Source: Uloborus plumipes
Lineage: Eukaryota; Arthropoda; Arachnida; Araneae; Uloboridae
Assembly (NCBI GenBank): GCA_038373865.1
Contig: JAXGGA010003875.1
Location: 32,065-96,064, forward strand
Length of the DNA: 64,000 nucleotides
Direction of reading: 5' to 3'
A program made the position numbers and the translations under genes. The notes under the pieces were generated by a model, which was not told where the DNA came from, did no database searches, and saw only the letters and a list, made by a program, of their open reading frames with translations. Shown here in pieces: positions 56,151-64,000 of the stretch (positions are counted from its first letter, which is position 1; every line of letters begins with the position of its first letter).

Positions 56151-56629
56151 TTAAAAATGAGGATTGAGAATTTCAGAGGATACACGGAACGAAAAAAGGA
56201 AATGAAAAACAAATGAAGTGTAATTGAAATTAATAAATAAAAAGAATTAGCTTATAAACTATTCTGCTTGAGAGAGAAAAATAGGAGCGAAACAAAAGTA
56301 TCAACACTTTTTTGTTCCCTCCCTCGCCTCCAAACACACAAAGTGCGTAGATTTAATTATTAACTCGTTGCTAAATGTGCACAATTTTAAATGAAAGAAA
56401 GAAAAAAGAAAATATCAAATTCAAATTGCTCCTGCTCCTATTGTTAAAAAAAAGCATTCCAAAAGTTTATAGCACACTTACCACCTAGTTACTTCTGAGT
56501 TCTGGAGATGATTTACATCTGTTCTATTCTGTTAAATTTTAATTCGTTCAAATATTGTTCCAATTTTTTTCTTCCTGCTAAGAAAGAAGTAACTCCGTGA
56601 ATGAAAAGTTTTCGAGTTAGAACTGGGGT

Positions 56630-56800
56630 GGGCTGCGTGCTTCGCTTCTTTAGCTCGCTATGCAATGCGCGGGAGCCCGCGGCATTCGCCGTCCAAGTAG
56701 GATAAAGGGGTCTAATCCCATCCCCGCGCTCCTCAACAGTTGGTGGGTGACAAAAGCCCTCAGAGAAACACGTGTCTAGCGGCTGGTCTTAAATGAGGTT
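56630..56800. other. GC-rich, CpG-containing block
   Basis: A short unique segment with gcgcgggagcccgcggcat and repeated CpG, in contrast to its AT-rich neighbours, inside the outer hAT element. It may be captured host sequence or an internal part of the element. No frame or known motif. Confidence 0.35.
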
Positions 56801-57393
56801 GGGGCAATTAAGCAGCTATTTTGTCGTTGATGATTATCATATTCTCAGAAAGTGACAATGAATGTCCGTTTGCCATGCTGTTGGCGATTTGCGGGTGGGA
56901 ACCGCTGGTGAGGAAAAAAAAAAAAGGAAAATTTGCCCTTTTCAACCTGAACAAAAATAATTTTCTCCAGCAGAACTCAACGTTCGTCCAAGAGATACGA
57001 CGGCAGCTAGCCGATTCCTCTTGTTGCTACCCCCCCCCCCCCATTTCTCGAAGGTTCTCGTGTTCAAAATTGGTCTGAAATCGTGTAATTTGTCGAATAT
57101 TGAGAATGTTTTAGAAAAAAAGAATAGTTTTTTTCGTTGAATGATTTTATTCGAAAAACATTACCAGTCCGTCGGAATCAGAAACATTTTCGGCGCTCAG
57201 ATTTCTGTCGGAAAATTTGATCGTCGGAAATTTTTTCCCGACGAAGCACGAAATTTTCCCCGATGGGGGGGGGGGGGGCAAGACGTTCCCGACAGAGGGG
57301 CAAATGCCCCCCTTGCCCCATAGCTAGCGCCGCCACTGCTTGAAATACCCGGTCATGCCCGGTCTCAAGGCGAAAGTTCCCCCTCAAAACTAG

Positions 57394-59830
57394 TCTAACC
57401 TTTTCATCGACAGAACCTGGCTACTGAACAGACTACAGACCTCAAAACAAGAAATAATGAATGTTATTAGCTCTAAAGAGCGTGTACTTATCCTTCTGTG
57501 CATTTCCACTTACTTCTACGACAGAAAACCAGGCGCCACTGGTGAGGTTCTTTCAGAATCTCAAGAAAATTCAAAAACAAACCTAAAACTTTTATTGTAC
57601 CCCATGTAATAGGCAGATTTGAAAAAGGAAAAATGGCCTGAATAAGGGAAAAACCAATGTCACCAGTGGCTTTTGTGTGCTTTTGAATGCAACTTAATCT
57701 TCTGGCTGGGTTCATGAATACGGCTTTCATTTTTTATGCCTTGCCCCTCTCCATGAAAACCGAACTCCACAAAAGAAGAAATCCCGCAAAAAGAATTTTT
57801 TTTTTACGCGTCACCGGAGAGAAAGAGAGTGGGAGGCCACATATGTACAGTCTCAAAAAAAAAATCGTTCGCTTATGAAGTAGGTGTGCTAAATAGTTCG
57901 CTCCCCAAAGTCAGTGAATGTTTTTATGGGCGCAGAAAAAAACAATTAAAATACACTAAAAAAACATAGGGGGTGGGTAGACGAAGAAAGGAAGCCCCAA
58001 ACAGGTTTTTCTTGAAGAAAGAGATTGACTAGAAAATGTTTCAATCTTCTACAAGAGCAGAAAAAAAGAAAACATGAAAAAGAAGGCGGGGAACAGAACC
58101 ACTCGAATATTGCAGGGGGATGGAAAAAGAACGGGAGGTAGGAAAAATGGAATAGAAAAACTTTGGGATGTTTTAATTGACCTCACAGTCCGACCCATTT
58201 GGGAAGAACATACGGGAAGAATGAAGGAAGGGGGGTAGAGAAATCGAAGCGATGCCATTGGTCGAGGTTGGCGACCACTGAGAACGACGCTCTCTTGGTC
58301 TCTCGTGATGTCTCTATCGCCATGTGGTCTCGGCCCGCGATGAATGTTTGCTACTTTTGGCGCGTTATCGCTTTCGTCGAGGAATTGATTTTGTGGTGAT
58401 ATGAAACAGTGTTTACGTGGGGGGGAATGTCTCAATTAGTGGCGGATGCGTCAGACCGAAGATGAAATAACGATTCAACGGTTGTCGCTATGAATTTTAA
58501 GTATCTATTTATGGAAGCAAGCGCGCTGCGTGAAAGTAAAAAAGTAGCTGAAAAATTTTACGCCCGTAACTAGTTTTACTACCAAAGCAGCGTTCTAAGT
58601 TCCAAATTGGAAAATAATAATGTAAACGGTTTCCAGTGTCCATTTAAAACTCCTATTTGGCTATATTCTTTACGTTTGTAGTACAATACAATTTTTTTTT
58701 CGTAAACTCTCATTAACCCGAACCCTATAAAACAGAAATTTCGTTTAATCCGGACAGTCCTTTAGATGTACACTGTGTCAATAAAAGGCTAATGATATTA
58801 TGACGATTAAGTGTCTTGAGGCTGGCTTACATATTGTCTGAACTACAATATTGCAAAGTTCTTAGCGTTAGCTTCGGACATCCAGCAAAAGCTGAGGCTA
58901 CAGATAATGCTTTGTAAAGCATATTTGCTATTGACACGAATGACACTTTCGATGCTTCAGAATGGATTCTTGATCTGCAATAGTTTCAGCTACGGGTGAT
59001 GAAATTTTATAAAAAAGTTAACTCTACAACTAAATTAAGAAACCAGATTGAACAAAATTCAGTATGGTTGCACAAATGAAGATCCTTAAATTGTTTTTGT
59101 TACATTACTTGAAAATAATTTTTGGAAAAAACTTCAAAAGTATCGTCGAATTATTTATCAAACTCCTTGCTCAAGAATAAGACTTTTTCTCTGTTGATGA
59201 CCCTGCAGAGTTCACTGTATTAACAATTTACGAATTAGAGCTCTGAATGTTTTGTGAACTTCTCCCAGGAGAAAGAGGAGAGCATGACAAGTTAATCCTT
59301 CATTGAAATGTGCGATAGCTGTCCAAAGGAAAAATATTCATAAGATTTTAGAATTTTATGGAGTGTGTTCTTTAAAATTTCTGGAAGGAAAGCAATGTGA
59401 GGACTTGCTACTTAGGAATGAAGAATAGCAAATGAATTTAGCTATTTCATCCCTTATTTATCCGGTGTTTAAGTAATTTAAATTTATGATTGTACAAAAA
59501 AGGTTTCCTTAACCAATATAGGCCATCTACATTCTTTTAGGATGAAACTTCAGTTTCTTTCTCTCTACTTAGGAGAAAAAAAGAATAAAACATTAAATTT
59601 AATACTGAAAGTATCAACCCAAATTTAATAATTTTCCAATGATATATGAAGAAAATTTTACACCTATTTTAGTATATATTCAGTGTTAGGTTTGATGATT
59701 CTCAGGATCATAAAAAAAAAAAAAAAATGCTGTTCTTTTCAAATTCTTTGTCTTTTTCTCTACAAGACACTACTTATTACCCTTCTGAAATCCAAATCAG
59801 AATTACTGACATTTTGCATTGGTAATCAAA
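57394..59830. other. Mixed-composition DNA, no gene supported
   Basis: 57500-58450 is GC-richer and has overlapping frames on both strands (for example 58049-58435 minus, 128 codons, no recognisable domain, hydrophobic F/L-rich end from poly-T). 58690-58760 contains tctcattaacccgaacc and tttaatccggaca, weakly like degraded Tigger ends. Nothing firmer was found. Confidence 0.4.
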
Positions 59831-60070
59831 TGGGGCCAGGGGGAAAAAAGATGGAAGTCACTTTTTCATCAATTTTGAGATATTAGCGCTATCTAGGGGC
59901 TATAAAGAACTAGTATCATCTGGTAGAACAACAAGGGGGAAAAAGATGAGAAGCGACCGAAATGTGCATGAAAACTCGAAAAACTAGGAGCTACGAGAAA
60001 TCAAACTTTGTTCTTCGTTGTTCTCGAAATCGCTTTTTGGTCACTTTCATCTCCCCCCCCCCTGGCCCTT
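59831..60070. mobile_element. MITE, ggccaggggga ends
   Basis: Left ggggccagggggaaaaaaga (59832) and right ttcatctcccccccccctgg (to about 60070) are inverted repeats, followed inward by tggaagtcac / gtcacttt. A possible 5-bp flank caaat occurs on both sides. The right end is similar to the element at 34596-34849. About 240 bp, no coding frame. Confidence 0.65.
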
Positions 60071-60725
60071 CAAATATAAGAGCTTTAACAGAAAGTCATC
60101 TACATTATATAGAAATTTGGAAATTTGAACCAACAATTTTTTTTTCACGTTTACACACTTTAGCAGTGTGATGCTGTTGTAGATTTGGTTAAAAATACGC
60201 TTCTAAATAAATATCTTTTGTTATGAGTGCAGAAAAATCTAAATACCGTAAAACATTTATTAATAGCACTTAAAACACTTAAACTTCTTAGGATTCTCAA
60301 GAACTAATTCTAAAATTAAAAACTTAGTAAAAAAGATACAGACTCATAAATCACATTAAGTACAGACTGCTTAATTTCTAGAATAGAATGTTTGATGCTA
60401 TTTGTTTCTTTTTTTAAACATAATCCAACTGACAGAACCTATAAAAGTGTTTATTAACAAAAAATCTTAAATTCGGACTTGTTTTATCTTCATTATCATT
60501 TAGATTTCAATTGCTCAAATTTACGAGAAAAAATGTTTCATTTCAGTAAAAATTACATAGCCAGCCAACCTAAAATCTATTTTCAACTTTTTAAAAAAAA
60601 TCAGTTTGTTGGAAAAATACAATGTGGCACGGTGAGCCTTTTCTCTCCAGATAGCGGCACTCTCCCTAAAAAGGTTGGCCACCCCCTGCTGTATAGAAAC
60701 TGCTTATACTTGGACACTTTGAATA
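60071..60725. other. AT-rich DNA, no feature seen
   Basis: No gene or repeat structure was recognised; the frame at 60479-60781 runs into the next MITE and is a chance frame. Confidence 0.5.
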
Positions 60726-61127
60726 CAGTAGAGAACCAATTACCCGGGATGTTTGGGACCACAGCTATCCCGGATAACTGAATTTCCCGGTTTTCTGGAT
60801 CGTTACGAAGCGATATTCGCCAATTGTTTATAAAACCCAAGTTACTATAACAAATAGTAATGCATCTTAAAATCTGAAGAGAAAACGATCCAGAAGTGCT
60901 TATAGATATTACAATATTAAACATTTCTGAGCTATGTGCCACTTACATGGTATTTATAAAGAAACCGTTCATATTCATTTTGGTATTTCAAAAGAAAAAA
61001 AAAAGCCCTTCTTTTTTTAGAAATCGCCGAAAATGCGTATTTTAAAAAGTAGCTGAAAAACCAACAAAATGTTGCCGGTTTTCTGGTTTCCCGGTATTTT
61101 GGTTCCTGGATAAAAGGTTCTGTACTG
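60726..61127. mobile_element. Tigger/pogo-like MITE
   Basis: The ends cagtagagaacc (60726) and ggttctgtactg (ending 61127) are inverted repeats with TA flanks (60724-60725, 61128-61129). Internal cccggataactgaatttccc and ccggttttctggtttcccgg are typical of the Tigger-type end sequence. It is 402 bp and non-coding. Confidence 0.82.
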
Positions 61128-61513
61128 TATCTACTTATTCTTTTCTGGTACTTTCCTGCCTGATTTTTCGTCCGAATTTGGCATTTTCTTATAGGATTTG
61201 GGAAACCACTTTTTGAAACTGAGAACCTCGTCTGATATAAGGTGAAATACAGTAAATCTGCCAGACTTACTAGCTCTTAGCATGAGCTCTGCATATTCAT
61301 CAGGAGTATAAATCCTGACCATCTTTCTCAAGAGACGCTTTTTGCTTCCAAAATCTCTGTCACATAGGGAAAATGAGTGCTCACTTACCAGGGAAGTTGT
61401 GAGTTATTGTTTCAAACCAATATGAGTCACAGAAGTTTAGTAAAAAACACACAACTGATGAATGCCGCCAATCGTGACGTTTACGAGTGAAGTTTACTGC
61501 AGAAAGAACCTAA

Positions 61514-61693
61514 AGGCCCGGTTTCCTAGAATCGTCGCCGACGCCGGGCGCGACGCATGCAGGAATCAGAACCAGTTTGATTGGAGCGTGGCATGAAGCG
61601 ACGTCACTCTGCGGCTCAGGCGCATGCGCAGAAGGCGGCGGCGTCTGTCGCCTCGCCAGAGATCGACGATTTCACTCCTAGGAAACCGGGCCT
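61514..61693. mobile_element. CpG-rich PIF/Harbinger-like MITE
   Basis: The ends aggcccggtttcctag and ctaggaaaccgggcct are perfect 16-bp inverted repeats flanked by TAA (61511-61513, 61694-61696). The 180-bp body is strikingly CpG-rich (gtcgccgacgccgggcgcga near 61535) in AT-rich surroundings. There is no coding frame. Confidence 0.92.
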
Positions 61694-61696
61694 TAA

Positions 61697-62194
61697 GCGA
61701 TGACGGCGCTTGGGTTCTTTCTGAAATAAACGGATTATTTCCAAGGCTTCCAATTCAAAATACAAGGCATTGTTGATATAAAATTTAGGTTAGTTCTGCG
61801 CTAAAAGATGCATTCGTCTTTAAATTGTACAGTACCACCAAAAACTCATTTTTTTTTATATTTTGTCACTTAGGTGGTTTCTGAAATAAACGATTCATTT
61901 ATGTTGTGAGTAAAAAAATAAATAAATAAATAAATAAATAAAGTATAAAACCCCTGTCCTGCTGATACTCCTCTATTACGGCAAAAATATTTGTCCAGTT
62001 AGTGTCCGATTCAGAGAGGGTTTATTGTATAAAGCTTTGAGATAAAGGGGATGGGTTAGTCCGCGGGTTCGAACCTCTCCCTTGAAGCTCAAAATTAAAA
62101 TTTTGTAATACAAATTAGTCACCTCTCTTTAAAAGATGTCCTTCAACAGGGCCAATTAACACATTAATAAGGCTAAACTGTGATAGTTTGCCGA
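61697..62194. other. AT-rich spacer with TAAA microsatellite and a tRNA-like fragment
   Basis: An AAAT microsatellite lies at 61914-61941. At 62058-62078 the sequence ccgcgggttcgaacctctccc looks like an isolated B box and T arm, probably a truncated SINE head. No cloverleaf can be drawn, so it is not called as a tRNA. Confidence 0.45.
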
Positions 62195-62198
62195 TTAA

Positions 62199-63172
62199 CA
62201 CGAGAGAGCTCGCGCGGGGTCGTAAACGACCCCAGCCATTTTTTTCCCCATTTCTTGGAATTTCATGGACAGATAAGGAAACCATCTTTTGGGTAGCTGC
62301 CATTGTGTCCTTGATTGATATGTGGGTGTGGTTGGAATTTTCTTAAATCCTTTTAATTCTTGTAAACTAGGGGGATTCTTGCGATTGGAGTCTTTTACAA
62401 CCGCACATGAGTACTGACGTCAGTAAAGTTCTCGGAACGGAACAGGTGTTTGGAGTCGGTTCCATTCAAAGAATTTCGAAACTTTTTGTGAAAAGGGAGT
62501 AGTTCTCAGCAATCCTTCTTCTAGCCATGATTTTCAGTTAACAAGCGTGTCATTCACAATGATTATGTAGTTCTGACCTTGCAAAATTCATATTTTTCAA
62601 TTGCTTTTGCACTACGTATAACAAAGAAAAGATGCCGTCTCCATATGAGCAAGGGATGGAGCATTTTAGTTAAATACTAGCCGATGGAGAATGTGATGAA
62701 CATGTATCATTTCAGACGTTGAAGGTTCAGCAATAAAGAAATACTTTAGTGATTATCACAGTGAAAGCAAATTTTCTTTTAGCTAAAATTCTGATAATCC
62801 TGATACAGATGACATCTTTATTGGAAGAGATAAAGAAACTGTTTGGCAAAGAAATAAATTTAGAGCTAATGTTTGTACTCCAGTTCGAAATATAACTATT
62901 TTCCTCCTGCACCAAAGGCAAACGAAAAAAATGTTACTCTTGTATTTGAGAGCTGAAGCATTTTCGTAATAGTTCATAAAACACTTTCTTTATACATTTC
63001 AAATCAAAAACTAATCAATGCAGAAGTCTCTGTTAGTGAAAAAACATAAATGAATAAAATAAAATAAAGAAGTCATGAAAAATAGGAAAAGAAATAAAGA
63101 GAAACACATTGGGGTCGTTTTCGACCCCGCGCGAGCGCTCGTGTAACAAAACATGGCGCGAGCTCTCGCGAG
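62199..63172 (+). mobile_element. piggyBac-like element with deleted transposase
   Basis: The ends cacgagagagctcgcgcg (62199) and gcgcgagctctcgcgag (ending 63172) are imperfect inverted repeats flanked by TTAA (62195-62198, 63173-63176). Just inside each end a second inverted block, ggggtcgtaaacgacccc (62216-62233) and ggggtcgttttcgacccc (63110-63127), is itself palindromic. The interior has an N-terminal transposase relic. At 974 bp it is less than half the usual autonomous length. Confidence 0.92.
62700..63000 (+). pseudogene. piggyBac transposase N-terminal relic
   Basis: Plus-strand pieces: D-V-E-G-S-A-I-K-K-Y-F-S-D-Y, a frame change, then S-D-N-P-D-T-D-D-I-F-I-G-R-D-K-E-T-V-W and N-V-C-T-P-V-R-N-I, then with a one-base shift L-P-A-P-K-A-N. 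The acidic stretch followed by F-I-G-(K/R)-D and a later L-P-x-P-K is the familiar N-terminal pattern of piggyBac proteins. The catalytic core is absent. Reverse-strand frames here are shadows. Confidence 0.75.
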
Positions 63173-63299
63173 TTAAGGTATTAATAAGGTGTGTCCTTGA
63201 AATTTCGTCGATTTACAACAAAAAATAAAAAGAAAATACTATAGTTAAAATATAGCGCAACGGTATGTGGACAGTTTCTCAACTACGAACTTCTTTTTT

Positions 63300-64000
63300 A
63301 GCCTACTTTCCCGTTAAAAATAAAAGAAAGACGAAAAAAGTATTAAAAGTAGCTAGATGCATCTAAAAAATATCGCCAAGTCCAAAAAATATCGCCAAGT
63401 TAAAAAAATATCGCCAAGTCCTAAAAATATCGCCAAGTTAAAAAAATAAAAAGGTAAAATGAATATCGAAAAATTAAAAATTTGAAAGTAGGGTATTGAG
63501 ATGGGGAATTTGTGCGTCGGTCGGTCGGTCGGTCGGTCGGTCGGTCGGTCTGTCGGTCGGTCTGTCTGTCCCCCCCTAATAACTTTTGAATGAACATTCC
63601 GATTTGGACCAACTTTTTTTTGTTGGAAAGATCTCGGCGAGTACAGCTCATTCCCATATTTGATTTTTTGATTTGAACAATTTTTGGTTCAACTTTGAGC
63701 CGTTCAAAAAACCGGTCCCGCGATACTAACTTTTTAATGAACAGTCCGATTTGAACAAACTTTTTTTTGTTGGAAAGAACTTTTCAAGGGTACTTCATTC
63801 CCGTATTTACATTTCCGATTTGAACAATTTTTCGTTCAACATTGAACCGTTCAATCAAGCTGTCACCTCTAATAACTTTTGAATGAACAGTCCGATTTAA
63901 ATAACCTTTTTTTTTTGTTCGAAGGATCTCAGCAAGGATGCTTCATTTCCCATTTTAAATTTTCTATTTTTTCTTTTTTTTTTCAAATTGAAACCCTTAA
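63300..64000 (+). mobile_element. Helentron-like element, copy C, 5' part, cut by the window edge
   Basis: Starts agcctactttcccgt (63300-63314) like copy B, then cgccaagt units (about 63374-63438), a GGTC/GGTCT microsatellite (about 63515-63566) longer than in copy B, and 146-bp subunits to the end of the window. The 78-codon minus frame at 63421-63657 is a repeat shadow. Confidence 0.85.

Larger units (their letters stand above)
55141..57338. mobile_element. hAT-like element, outer layer of a nest
   Basis: The ends cagaggtggcgg (55141) and cgccgccactg (ending 57338) are flanked by the 8-bp duplication cttgaaat (55133-55140, 57339-57346). Inverted similarity extends inward through the gacaggggggcaag and cttgcccc blocks. 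No transposase could be recognised in its 2.2 kb, which include an R1 repeat (55250-56150), a Harbinger-like MITE (55487-55630) and a GC-richer block near 56630-56790. Confidence 0.9.

Noticed and set aside
58049..58435. 128-codon minus-strand frame
   Set aside because: No recognisable domain, overlaps a plus-strand frame, and ends in an F/L-rich tract produced by low-complexity DNA. Kept only as part of a GC-richer interval.
58690..58760. Tigger-like end sequences (ctcattaacccgaacc, taatccggaca)
   Set aside because: I could not find the opposite terminal repeat or a pogo-type transposase frame in 58760-59650, so the element is not supported.
62041..62110. tRNA-like gggttcgaacc stretch
   Set aside because: Only the T-arm region is recognisable; no A box at correct spacing and no cloverleaf.

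Overview
The window looks like a gene-poor stretch of an arthropod nuclear genome, most likely an arachnid and probably a spider (moderate to low confidence, from repeat style only). It is AT-rich, full of homopolymers and simple repeats, and has Tc1, hAT, piggyBac, PIF/Harbinger-like, Tigger-like and Helitron-type DNA transposon remnants, tRNA-derived SINEs, one interrupted intron-bearing pseudogene with GT-AG borders, and no operons or ribosome binding sites. I found no intact host protein-coding gene, rRNA, authentic tRNA or CRISPR array. Almost every long open frame is a chance frame, a repeat shadow or a transposase fossil.

Layout. 1-461: end of a Tc1-like transposon. 462-4011: plain AT-rich DNA with one GC-richer block. 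4012-8925: nested cluster of foldback elements, a hAT MITE carrying a full-length Tc1 copy, two copies of a dispersed repeat (R1) and a SINE. 11373-12665: repeat enclosing a Helitron helicase fossil. 13117-16243: complete-ended DNA transposon with a decayed gene that is itself interrupted by a hAT MITE. 16486-22302: more repeats, a SINE and a TA-flanked transposon. 22305-28306: mostly featureless. 28309-38530: MITEs, foldbacks, tandem duplications and SINEs. 40707-44181: piggyBac-like MITE, then a spliced, broken gene of the same family as the 13117-16243 element. 45118-50569: two head-on copies of a Helentron-like element with 438-bp higher-order repeats; a third copy starts at 63300. 50850-54183: SINE, deleted transposon with repeated subterminal motifs, long-TIR MITE. 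54449-57400: a three-level transposon nest. 59831-63172: several MITEs and a piggyBac fossil.

Most interesting. (1) The element at 13117-16243 has clear 12-bp ends and an 8-bp target duplication, and encloses a decayed member of a widespread but, to my knowledge, uncharacterised arthropod protein family. The broken gene at 42266-44181 belongs to the same family and begins with two C-x2-C...H-x2-C modules. Together they suggest that this family is a DNA-transposon protein. (2) The 45-50 kb and 63 kb repeats have 15-bp subterminal inverted repeats, a 3' hairpin and an identifiable empty site, as expected of Helentron-type rolling-circle elements.

Protein-family statements rest on motif memory, not searches.
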